Positions 32,001 through 42,450 of a stretch of 64,000 bases of DNA are shown here, piece after piece. Below the pieces are notes generated by a model. That model ran no database searches. It saw nothing but the letters and a program-made list of their open reading frames with translations, and had not been told where the DNA came from. A program made the position numbers and the translations under genes. This DNA comes from Lepas anatifera (Eukaryota > Arthropoda > Thecostraca > Lepadidae): positions 1,582,501-1,646,500 of the forward strand of contig JAOTON010002243.1 in NCBI GenBank assembly GCA_034440635.1. The letters run 5' to 3'. Each line of letters opens with the position of its first letter. The stretch's first letter is position 1.

Positions 32001-34270
32001 CTGGCTCTTTCCCTTCGTACTGGTGGGAGTCCCTACAATACCCATCCCCCTGTCAGATCTCAAAACAAAGAAAGCGAAATATTTCTGCCTGAGGTTTTGA
32101 AGGGCTTTAATGATATGTATACTAGAGGGACTAAAATGAACTACATTATGTCTAAATTGAATTGACCTAGGGCGGCCTCTTCAAAGTCAAACGAAGCCAT
32201 AAAGGCCAAATATGGACAATGTTTCGACCTATCTCAAAATGCCGGAATTTTTAGGAAATTTTTTTTACTGAAAACAGACTGGGATTATGGAGGGCAGGCC
32301 CCAGGAAGTGTTCTCTCGTCCATTTTAGGATGTATCTCATTCAGGGTCGTTGACATATGACATCAGAATACGATAGATTCCCTAAAGAGGGCATTATATC
32401 TCACATTTTAGCACCCATTGAGCTAGAAATATGGGGCTCAGGTTCTCAGGTAGCCTCAGGCTACATAAAATGTACTTCGCACTGGGTGACAATTTGGTCG
32501 GAAGCACTGGGGTCACTGACCTAGAGCAGTAGGGTATTGTCTTGGCATCTGAACTTAAAATTGACATCCATGTTAGGTGACTTGGACGTATTATCCCGGG
32601 TTAGTTCCGCCAAATGCAAGCCGAGTTTGAGCCGCTGTGGTACGCGTTTTTTTCTTTTAATTTAGATTAAGTGTCCGCAACTGTGAGTATGTATGCTCAC
32701 CACCCACATCCACTGCGGATCCAGCAGGAGGCTTGCACAAGCGTTACTGGGCAATGGCTTATATCTGTCTAGCAAGATCATTGCAACTACTAAGTGAGAA
32801 CTCCATGGCCGGATAACACCTTCTACATAAGGAGGATTCTCTGAAATCACAGTCGGCACTGCTGGCAAGCGCAGACAGTCATGATTGGACATTGCCCAGG
32901 CAGCGTCTGATGCCTCACGTTGCTATGGCAACGCTGCTAAGCTAGATCTTGATGGCATGCGATTACGGACAAGCAGATCCAGAAAAAACTCAAAAGCATC
33001 CCAAACGAACGTCAAAGTGGCGTTATAAAATCCCCAAAGTACAAAGACAAGCATGGTCAGACAATACCCGGGCTGGTACTAACTTGGTAGTCGCTCCAGG
33101 ACGGCTGCCGGCGCGGATTGGCGGGAACACAGCACAACAGGTCAGAAATGGCGGCCCACAGCCCCCAGAACGGCGCGGCCACATTAGCACAACTCACCAA
33201 CTATGTCTGACAAGCGGGCTGCACCTGCCGGCTGGCCCGAGGAGACAGGCCCATTCAATTCGCCCGGCTTTTCGGAAAGTCAATCAAGTCGAGTTTGAAG
33301 GCACCCTCCTACTTTGACTAAAACAGGACATTATGCAATCGCATGGATATCAAGAAAAGCCCAATGATAGGGTTACAATCCGGTTTAATAGACTCGTCGG
33401 CCGGAAACATGTGGCAAGCTGGTCTTGTAGCACGATACCAGCGAGAGCATACATATCATTAAATAGCAAAAAAAGAAAATTCCTTGTAACAGCCACATCC
33501 CGAAGTTCAATAAAATATACACGTGAAACTGCGATAGATTAGGCCAAGTTTCACTGAACCAAAAGCGAACCCAGTCAATAATTACCCGAAGACGGCATAG
33601 CTAATGCTGAAGGTAAAATGACTGCTCTGAGGCAAAAGCTAAATCACCAGGAGAATTTGTCTTCCTGAGGCCGAAACCATGATCGACCAAACACAAAACG
33701 GACTTTGTGCTAGTCACCCTAGTTCGGAATGCCCTCTAGCAACGCGAGATCAGCAACTCCAACAAATTAAGACCGTGAATTGTTCCCGCTCCCGGCACTT
33801 GTTCAAGCACCACGCAGTCACCGTAATTAGGCTCCCTTACACTGTTACAGCACATTTAACACTTGGTATTCTAAACCAAGCTTTCTCGCTTGTGACCTAT
33901 TTTCTAAGTCCACACACGCAATTTAATTAAAACAACCACAGAGAAAAACTAGAGCACTGACAGTGGCACGTCCAGCAATTGCTCTGTTAGTTGTACATAC
34001 AAGTTTAATTAATACGTCATCTTAGTCATATGCTGTTTTTGTTATTTCCCCCCTACTGAGAGCCAGTGGCGGGCATTTCGATAGCTTCATTCGATAACAA
34101 TTATCGAGGTCATTGTCGGCGATAGCGTTTTCTCAAATTGAGGCAGTCAGTCATCAGTAACCATCGAGGCCAGCGTTTCTGCCAATTGGTTATGATAGCT
34201 TGCATAAGCTCTTCCTTCCGCAGTTTCTCGGTGTCCGCCGCCTTTTTCCTGTGTTACTCCCACAAGCCAC

Positions 34271-34328
34271 ACCGCCCGCAGTAGGCAGGCCAAGGCGGCA
34301 CCGCCCGCAGTAGGCAGGCCAAGGGGAT
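34271..34328. repeat. 29-bp direct duplication
   Basis: ACCGCCCGCAGTAGGCAGGC then CAAGGCGGC or CAAGG occurs twice in tandem inside the hAT-like element. Confidence 0.85.
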
Positions 34329-34582
34329 CGGAAGTGCCCTCGCTACATGGATACGATTGCCTAGTTTGTGCTTAGTCGTTTATTTTTCCTGCATGTACTA
34401 CAGTTTCTGCATAAAAATACTAACTTTACCATTGTTTGCTGCGACTCCTCAATGGAGTAAGCGAATGCATGATACTGCATTCTATGATAATAATAAGAAT
34501 AAAAATGTGCAACACTAAACGAAAGCTAAAATAAGCTATGTATTTCATGTTCTCAATTTAACTTTTAAAATAAATTATTTAC

Positions 34583-34587
<5 letters not shown>

Positions 34588-34626
<39 letters not shown>
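34588..34626. repeat. (TA)n microsatellite
   Basis: TA run inside the hAT-like element, followed by CGTTATCGCATTATCGAAG. Confidence 0.95.
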
Positions 34627-34628
<2 letters not shown>

Positions 34629-35084
34629 TTATCGCATTATCGAAGTCGCCGTCTTCCCGAAATTATCGAATTATGGCTATCGAAGCCAGTGAAATTACCT
34701 AGAGCCCACCACTGATCAGGATCCAAACATCATACTTGATTCTAACCTATGAACACATTTGACCATAAGACTGCCATCAAAAACTAAATGCTACAGATAT
34801 ATGAATGAGGGCAACTAGCTAGGTGAACTGGAACACCAGATTAAATTGACAGCTCTTAATTTTTTCCAAATTCAAGGACATGCTTACCTCGAACTATAAC
34901 TGCATTACTCTATCAGCTCAAGTCTTCGACTAGAAGCTTTCTTTTCTCGCTGACAAGAACGTCAGTATGTTATGCCCTCACCAAACAATGTGGGGTTTGT
35001 GGAAGCTGTGTTTGTGGTGTGATGCAGCTCGGTCCTCAGACACGAACACGGGGTAACGTTCTCGAAACCACGGCGGATGGCGGG

Positions 35085-35548
35085 GGCGGGGTGTCTACCC
35101 GGGCCCTGGGGGCGGGGCGTCTGACCAGGGCACTGGGGGCGGGGTGTCTAACCGGGGCACGGGAGCGGGGGTCTGACCAGGGCACTGGGGGCGGAGGTCT
35201 GACCGGGGCACTGGGGGCGGGGCGTCTGACCGGGGCACTGGGGGCGGGGCGTCTGACCGGGGCACTGGGGGCGGGGGGTCTGACCAGGACACTGGGGGCG
35301 GGGGTCTGACCAGGGCACTCGGGGGGCGGGGTGTCTAACCGGGGCACGGGAGCGGGGGGTCTGACCAGGGCACTGGGGGAGGGGGTCTGACCGGGGTACT
35401 GAGGGCAGGGGTCTGACCGGGGCACTGGGGGCGGGGCGTCTGACCAGGGCCCTGGGGGAAGAGGTCTGACCGGGGCACTGGGGGCGGGGCGTCTGACCGG
35501 GGCACTGGGGGCGGGGCGTCTGACCGGGGCACTGGGGGCGGGTGGCTG
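35085..35548. repeat. 27-bp G-rich minisatellite, about 17 copies
   Basis: The unit is TCTGACCGGGGCACTGGGGG then CGGGGCG, with variants carrying CAGGGC, ACGGGAGCGG or extra G. Runs of four to six G recur several times per unit on the plus strand, so the array has strong G-quadruplex potential. A period of 27 keeps frames open on both strands (GALGAGRLT; PAPSAPVRR) without implying protein. Confidence 0.95.
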
Positions 35549-35659
35549 CACTGTCGTCACCTCACTTAGTCTGAACTGTTTCGCTTCGTTTTCGACGATG
35601 GCATTCCAGCGGTGACCTGACTTGAGACAGACTCAAGGCTGCCTCAGTCTGAATTCAAG

Positions 35660-37160
35660 TGAACTCCCACTGCCTGGCCTGATCGGGTGAGTCAAATGTA
35701 CATAACTGGGTGCGCAAATTAATGTAGCGTTGTCTGCCCACTTGACTACGCAGTTTCTTCGAGTCAGATGCATTAAATAATATTTTTGGGTCCACTGACT
35801 CAACACAGACTCATTCACATTTTTTACTCGAAAAGATCGTTGCCTGAAGAAGACAACAAAAATGAGACGTTATGTGGGCATAGTAATCTTGCATTAGTCT
35901 GCAAGCGGAACTATTTACAATTAACTTACCCAATTGAGTTCGGGAATCAGGTTGCACTCTCCTTCATTTTGGGTCAGCCTCGAGCCACCAGGGATTATTG
36001 GCAGCGAGATGGCTTCTACCCCACACCCCCCCCACCCTCCGAAGCAAGGCAGGTTTGGGTTTCTGTGAAACCATAAATTGAGCTTTCGATGACATTTTGA
36101 AACTGCATGGTTTTGTGCTCCTTTCCAAGTGTTACATAAAATAGTATAGGGTCCGAGAAAGTTGTGAAAATTATCAAGCGATTATTTTTATGTTGGATAT
36201 GGATTTTCGCATCGGGACATTGTTTATAACATCAGGCAACCCCGAAAGCATTTGCCTGGATTAAACGTACCCAATATGTAAAGGCCAGACTTTCCTTCTG
36301 CAACGGCCAATCACCATATAATGTCAATGACAAGAGCTGCTCTCCATATACCGCAGCTCTAGTTATTCAGGTCAACACTAATTTCCTTCCTTCCCATGGT
36401 CCAGGCACGATTCCAGTCAGTATGAAACACTGTCGAAAAAATGTTGGACTACAAATAATGTATAGATTTCGGACTGCTGAGGCAATGAGCATGATTATAA
36501 GTTGACAAGATGTTTAATTACCTGCCTCTTCGAATCCTGAACGGAAGAAGGCTGTAATACACTCAAGGGGACTTATCACTCCCGTTGATAAGCTATTGCT
36601 ATAACTCCCATCGATGAAGGCTGTGTCGGAATATATATGTAATTCTAGTGTATTGGATCCATTTTGCATTCCGGATTCGACGAGGCAGGCCATTAGACAC
36701 CCTGTCAACTTACAAATAATGGAGCTGTGCTGAAAATTCGGATTTGTTGGTAACTCAACAGCTGGCCCGATCCGGATCAAAGCAAGTTCTGACCTCATTG
36801 GGTGAGTCAAAAGTAGCAGATTCAGTTTGTACACTAACCTCACATTGTTAGTGGATAAAACCCCGCACCTTCGTTCGGTCGGATTCAGTAGATGATGTTA
36901 TGGAACCGCAAATATGTTTGGGAGCTTGAGTCAGTGATGGATCAGTGTCAGGGTAAGGCCTATTCTGACTCAATTCCCACACTTCTACATTTTTTCTTAT
37001 TACATAATTCACTCAAATCAATTAAATAAAAATGCCGGGATTAAGTAGACCAACAACTCCACATCAGCTTCCAACCTAAGTCACTTGCTTTTGACTCACC
37101 CAGTCAAATCAGGGAGCCAAATTTTTCTCTCGTTCTGATTGGGTCAGACTTGAGTTACCA
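35660..37160. repeat. Dispersed inverted-repeat family with GGGTGAGTCAAA motif
   Basis: The block CTGATCGGGTGAGTCAAATG (about 35679) recurs as CTCATTGGGTGAGTCAAAAG near 36796. It recurs inverted near 35925-35945 (TTAACTTACCCAATTGAG), and related sequence (TTGACTCACCCAGTCAAATC) lies near 37088. The segments 35665-35735 and 35850-35945 look like inverted homologues around a centre near 35790. It is an unnamed, diverged repeat. The boundaries are approximate, and unrelated single-copy DNA lies between the blocks. Confidence 0.4.
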
Positions 37161-37341
37161 ACCAGTCTGACTTTAAATCATCTCACCAAGAGCTGTAAGT
37201 GACATGAAATCAAGGGCTGTAGTACAACAATAAAACGTGCATTTGCAAAGCCCATGGTATTGGAACCGGCCTAGTGCAGGACTGTTTTCCCTGGCCAACG
37301 CGATGGCTCTGTGCACAGGTAACAGCCTCCGGCTCACTCAC

Positions 37342-37487
37342 AATCTGCTCGTCCTCGTCGGCCACGTCGAACACCTTGGCCACCAGCTCATTGCTGCGCT
37401 TGTCCACCAGGAAGAGGGAGCACCGTTCGGCGCCCGTCAGGTTGCGCGCCTGCGTCATAATCTCGCGCAGCAGAACCGTGACGTCAC
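37342..37487 (-). CDS. Pde11: PDE11-like cyclic nucleotide phosphodiesterase, GAF-domain exon (upstream of the pair)
   Basis: A 146-nt internal exon on the minus strand. After two bases completing a split codon it encodes [20 protein letters not shown] then [20 protein letters not shown] and [22 protein letters not shown]...NELVAKVFD is the first half of a GAF domain of the PDE5/6/11 clade; GAF domains bind cGMP or cAMP and regulate the catalytic domain. The acceptor is TGTCTCAG/GT and the donor ATT/GTGAGTGAG, both good matches to consensus. It ends in phase 0 and joins in frame to the exon at 26195-26331, giving DEDEQI/EEIRLP. Upstream exons (the N-terminus, first GAF) were not identified to the right. 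Low-complexity arrays follow from 37795. Confidence 0.85.
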
Positions 37488-37794
37488 CTGAGACAGACGA
37501 ACAGGACCGTCAACAGCGCGCTTCAAAGGAAAATTGCAGAAAAAACACTCGCAGCGCCAGTACACGCAAAAAGCGAGGGCGGCAGGCCAGAGATCAGCTG
37601 TGACGAGGGACTGGTCTCTTATTGAAAATTATCATGCCACGAAACTGCGTATCTGATACAGAGCCTACAGTACTCGAGCAATGATCGCGAAGATAATATC
37701 ATCCTAGAAGAATTAATTAACATAACATATACTGATTGAACACTATTTATTGCAAATTCACCACCGATTGCGACGTGACTCAGGCATTCAACTT

Positions 37795-38085
37795 CGCAAT
37801 CAGAAACTGAGCCGGAGTGGAAAACCAGAGTGCACACAGCTGCTTCAGACACTGAGCCGGAGTGGCGCGAGTGGACGCAGCTGCTTCAGACACTGAGCCG
37901 GAGTGGAAAACCAGAGTGGACGCAGCTGCTTCAGACACTGAGCCGGATTGGACGACCAGAGTGGACGCAGCTGCTTCAGACACTGAGCCGGAGTGGAAAA
38001 CCAGAGTGGACGCACCCTCTCCAAAAACCGGGTAGGAGTGGAAAACCAGAGAAGAGGCAGCTGTTGCAGAAAACTAGAGTGGACA
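37795..38085. repeat. 45-bp tandem repeat, about 6 copies
   Basis: The unit is GCTTCAGACACTGAGCCGGA then GTGGAAAACCAGAGTGGACG and CAGCT. The second unit is shortened, and the last two are diverged (CTCTCCAAAAACCGGGTAGG; GTTGCAGAAAACTAG). The 45-bp period gives a 15-residue repeat on both strands. No gene is implied. Confidence 0.9.
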
Positions 38086-38190
38086 CAACTGCCTGCATGA
38101 GTATACCAGCAAATATACATGTTTCGCGTTGGTTGTAATTGTAGCGACATTTTTTCTATGTAGTGCTTTTTTGCCTCGCTCACTCTTTCC

Positions 38191-38191
<1 letters not shown>

Positions 38192-38266
<75 letters not shown>
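38192..38266. repeat. (TA)n microsatellite
   Basis: The longest uninterrupted TA run in the window, about 37 dinucleotides. Confidence 0.95.
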
Positions 38267-38270
<4 letters not shown>

Positions 38271-41200
38271 TTAATGTGCTGCGCTGATGCAGTCCTGAGT
38301 TTCTATCTCAGCTGCGTGGACGCGATCTGTGCCATTGGCTCGGTGTGGGAGGTAAACAGCACCCCCCCCCTTTGCCCAGGGTAGCAGGTGCTGCTCGCTG
38401 GCGGTAACAAATTGGTTCCCTCTGTTCCCAGTTCCAGCCGAGGCACCGTACTCGGCCCCCCTTTTTGGGATGCTCACATGATGTTGATGCAGCACTGAGT
38501 CCTAGGCCTCAGTTGAGATGGTGCCCCTGGAACAACCGACTTTTTTGGCCTCCGCCCGTGGGTTGGAGCATTTGGGATGCCATGGTTCACTTGGTTCTGG
38601 CCGCTGAAGGCGGCGGTAAATGGGTCATGAGATCGTGATGAACAGAGAGACCCGCACCCCTGCTCGGGGACAGAGTCGCGGGGAAGTGAGTCAATGAGGG
38701 CTCAGGAGAGAGGTGTCTGGATCCCAGGGGGTAGAAAGAGAAGAGCGAAGGACTCGTGGTGTGGAGGCCGTAGAGGAAGGAGGCTTGACTCCGGGAGGCA
38801 TACGCCGGAGGGCAGGCTGGGAGGACGCGCCAGCGCTGACGCAGCAGCCATGTGAGTACAAGAAACTATGAGCCGTTTCTTCAAAATTCAAAATTTGTTT
38901 CATCTCTCCCACCGAGCCAAATGACATGCATTGTTCGAATTGTGAATATTGGCAAAATCAGGGCAAGGGAAGCAACTATGTGAATGTGTGCCGCCGCGGG
39001 CCCCTATGAGCCGACAAGATTAGTCGAAATGTGCCAAATTATGAAATTGTCTGGAAAAGGGGGATGGTGGCGGAAAGGAAAGATGATTCGACTCAGATCT
39101 GTCCCTTTGTCATTGTCTTAAAATGGTACTGCTGACGTGTTCTGGACTGTCCAAATTAGTGCACGAATATAAGATGTGAGCGTTTTTTTCAATTGTCTTC
39201 TGATTCATGGATGCCGCTGAAGGTCTGGGACAGAAGATGAAATGAAATATTACTAGCTGAGCGGAATAGGGTCTGGTGGAGGGTAGTATGCTTTGTATAA
39301 ATTTTAAAGAATGTTTCGGCCAAGTTATACGGGTCTTCTATAGAACAACAATTGACTACTTGCCATCTGTTAATAGTAGATCTATCGGAATTTAAAAAGT
39401 TCCTAGCTGAGGACAGAATCTTCGACGCCATGTTTTTTTCGTGGCCGGCCTATTCGTATGTAAAAAGTGAATCTAGCCGACAGGTACACAGAAGAATCCT
39501 TCGAGGCTTTGATTAGCTGAACATCGCACTACATATTGGGTACGTTCGTTTGTTCTTATGAATGTTTTTTTGCATGGGCGCTAAAATGCAGGTTAATCGC
39601 GCAATTCAGACTACGTTTGCGGCCGGAGATTGACTGCGACATTTGTGTCTGTCGAAATCCACTCAACTTAAGTTTTATCGGGCGACTTTTTTGAGTACCT
39701 AATCATCATTATGTACTCATCGCACGTCAGCGTATTCCCGTAATTCTTGTTTGGGAACACAGTCTCTTGGAATTATCACATTGTTTGCATTAGTATTCGC
39801 AAACCGCACCGAAATACATCATGCTAGAATTAAATCGGTAGTTCAGACAAAAAGGGGCAATAGAAATTAGCAGCGAATTAGTATGAGTTGTACAGATTCG
39901 AGCAGGTGACACGGTGGCGCCTATTTTTAGAACCAGTTCTACGCGACAATGTTAGATGATGTTTCCGTTCTTGTTGTACTGATTTCTATTTTTAACGTGG
40001 TGGGGTTCGGACATAATAGCATAGATAGAAGGTGACCAAAGGAAGAGAGTTCACGCATGCTTCTACCCATTCTTAGGCGGATGATGTAGTTTATTCCGGG
40101 TTGTGCTGTGGCTTTAAGTGATAAATTTTGTGAACAATTATTTTCGTGCCAATACGTTTCTCCCCTTGATTTATCTTTAAAGATGAATATCAGGTTTAGC
40201 CGGAATTCTGAAGGGTTGATTAGTTTCCTCTCCATATCAGTGCACCGCAAGAGCCTGAAAACCCAGTGTGAAGCAGGGACCGCTTTGCGTTCCACACGTC
40301 CGCCAGTCGCCCAGTCGCGAGAAAAGCGGTCACCCTGGTGGCTGTTGTAAATCGCCGCCGCTCTAAATGGCCATTTGTGCATATTTGTGCGTTTCTCTCC
40401 CCCTCCCCCTCTCACGCGGGCACGGCCGTCGCAGGAGGGGAGCAGCCGAACTCGGTTGTTACGCTATGACCCGCCCCAAAAAGGGTTCGGACTGGGAAGA
40501 GCGGGCTCGCGGCGCGGCCTGTTTTGATCGAATACAAAGAAATTAGGCCTTCAGCTGAGCGCAAGTTGCCAAACCGGAAAACCAAATATTTTTCAGGTAT
40601 GGTATACCATCGGTATAACAACCTCAACGTATGTATGGCCAGGGGGCGATCCTTTCGAATGGTCATTTGACCTATTTTTGGTTGAACGTCGATAGTATCC
40701 CGAATGATCAGGCGATCCGCTAGCAGTCTGTTCTCTTTGTAATAATCTTCTTCCTTTTTTTTTTTTTTTCAAACAGAGCGGCATTCCTTTTTGTGTCCCC
40801 TTTATTATCACTGTCAAGGTGGGATGGGGAAGGCATCATGCGGCCCGTAGAAACTTAAACCGAGTAGTAGCGGGGATGTATTTTTATCTAACTTTAAATC
40901 AAAGGGCACAGTCGGCGGGACCTCCCCGGTCAACATGTAGGAATGTAAATAGTCGTTACCGTTGGGAAAGCGCTGCTCATAGCTTTGAAACAAGGTCGTA
41001 AGAGGTTTCAGCTGGATTGGCGGGATATGATATCGGGCGTGATTTTTTTTGCGGCGGAAGAAAGGAAATGAGAGAGGAATGAGAATAGTTTAGCGCAATT
41101 TAAATAGGACGAGGGCTGGCACGGTGAAGGTCTGGGTTAGCCACAGGGAAGCGCGAGGCTCTTCCCTTTCTGGGGTCGTTAACTGTTGACCGGTCGCCTA

Positions 41201-41649
41201 TAGGGTGCATGCACGGATACCCGTTGTTTGATATTTGTGTATTCCTTTGATGAGGCCGGAATGCACGCTGGTCATGCATTACTGTTCCAGTTGCGGCTTT
41301 TAACGGGAAGCCATGGTCTGCATTTACCCCCCCCCTTTTTGTTTACTCGGAGGTATTTGTGAGATCCCCCGCCGGAGCGGTGGGTAGGGATAAAATTTGG
41401 GGCAACCATGCTGCGAACTGACACCTTTAGGATGGGGAACGCATGAAAGAATGGAATGGATGAGCGGAAGTCTGACGTGTGAGTGAGGGTGTATATAATA
41501 ATTAAGGACCGGTGGCGCCGCAGTCAGAGGCGAGTGACTCCAAAGTGCCTCCCAGTAAGAAAACTGCAAATCAGCCCCCCCGAAATCAGAGTTCGACAAA
41601 GGAAATCCGTGCCACGCCCGAAAGGTGACCGCTCGGGCAAAATCTGGAG
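38267..41649. other. No gene recognised
   Basis: It probably lies within or upstream of the PDE11-like gene on the minus strand. I found no exon, SINE or LINE. The block ATGATGTTAATGTGCTGCGC at 38267 recurs in diverged form near 38478 (ATGATGTTGATGCAGCACTG), about 210 bp apart. Frames such as 39189-39431 and 39939-40415 on the minus strand lack domains and flanking splice evidence. Confidence 0.35.
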
Positions 41650-41805
41650 GATGGAATCCAGGGGGCGAGGCCCTACGCCCGAGGGGCGGAGGCAAGGGGG
41701 CGAGGCCCTACGCCCGAGGGGCGGATGCAGGGCGAGGCCCTACGCGGGGAGGATGAGGGTCGGGGGCCCCTGGGCGAGGCCCTAAGCCCGAGGGGCGGGT
41801 GAGTG
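41650..41805. repeat. GC-rich irregular tandem repeat
   Basis: The core GGCGAGGCCCTACGCCCGAG then GGGCGGA occurs four times, with spacings of roughly 28-47 bases caused by variable linkers. Confidence 0.8.
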
Positions 41806-42069
41806 CCTGAGCCATTGTGTTTGGCTTCCACCGGCAAGCAATAGCGCGATCTCCGGTACCGTCGGTCGCGAGCTTTCGCCGCTAGGATCGAGTCCGTTAA
41901 ATTGACAAGTGCGTCTGGCACAAGTGACCGCGACGGTGCGCTAGTGCGGACTGGCTGCGGTGTACTGACTGTAGCAACGTGGCGGCTAAACGCAGGAGAG
42001 CCGCTCCGGTCGCGGGGAGCGCGGCTTATTTGTATTGTTCATCGTCCTCTTCATCGTTCCCGCTTACCT

Positions 42070-42165
42070 CTCCGAGCCCTCTCTCTCTCTCTCACACTCA
42101 CACTCACACCCACACCTACACCCTCACCCACACCCTCACCCTCACCCTTTCTCTCTCTCTCATAA
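42070..42165. repeat. CT/CA-rich simple sequence
   Basis: CTCTCTCTCTCTCACACTCA, then CACCCTCACC variants, then CTCTCTCTCTC. Polypyrimidine on the plus strand throughout. Confidence 0.9.
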
Positions 42166-42450
42166 TCCGTCAGAATTAGTCTGACGGCGTGGTCTGTCGC
42201 GAGGGCCAGGCTTCGTCACAGATTCGTTATTTAGGGCTCCGTCAGAATTAGTCTGACGGCGTGGTCTGGCGCGAGGGCCAGGCTTCGTCACAGAAGCGTG
42301 ATTTAGGGCTGCGTCAGAATTAGTCTGACGGCGTGGTCTGGCGCGAGGGCCAGGCTTCGTCACAGAAGCGTGATTTAGGGCTGCGTCAGAATTAGTCTGA
42401 CGGCGTGGTCTGGCGCGAGGGCCAGGCTTCGTCACAGAAGCGTTTTATTA
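42166..42450. repeat. 72-bp tandem repeat, about 3.8 copies
   Basis: The unit is CGTCAGAATTAGTCTGACGG then CGTGGTCTGGCGCGAGGGCC, AGGCTTCGTCACAGAAGCGT and GATTTAGGGCTG. Each unit starts with an inverted repeat, CGTCAGA ATTAG TCTGACG, so each unit can form a 7-bp hairpin with a 5-base loop. The minus frame shows a 24-residue repeat and is not supported as a gene. Confidence 0.9.

Larger units (their letters stand above)
34064..34714. mobile_element. hAT-like MITE with (TA)n core
   Basis: The ends CAGTGGCGGGC (left) and, reading inward from the right, CAGTGGTGGGC form an 11-bp imperfect TIR of hAT type. The subterminal regions on both sides are rich in TTCGATAGC and TTATCGA motifs in opposite orientation (34078-34128; 34628-34690). 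A (TA)n run sits at 34588-34626, and a 29-bp duplication (ACCGCCCGCAGTAGGCAGGC) lies at 34271-34328. It has no transposase. An 8-bp target duplication is not visible, so the assignment rests on the TIR alone. Confidence 0.5.
26332..37341 (-). other. 11 kb intron of the PDE11-like gene
   Basis: Inferred from the two phase-compatible GAF exons at its ends. The donor is ATT/GTGAGT at 37341 and the acceptor GCGCGCCAG ends at 26332. Within it I see the 61-bp, 47-bp, 29-bp and 27-bp tandem repeats, a hAT-like element with a (TA)n core, and a dispersed TGAGTCA repeat, described separately. 26340-28080, 28375-28920, 29020-34060 and 34720-35080 show no recognisable exon or element. Short frames there have no domains. 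Near 27655-27715 a tRNA-like stretch with two opposed A-box-like motifs is too weak to call. Confidence 0.6.

Noticed and set aside
35036..35560. 174-residue proline-rich minus frame
   Set aside because: Translation of the 27-bp G-rich array. The plus strand is equally open.
41902..42179. Frames rich in Ser/Leu/Thr (SLTLTLTPTPTP)
   Set aside because: Translation of the CT/CA simple sequence.
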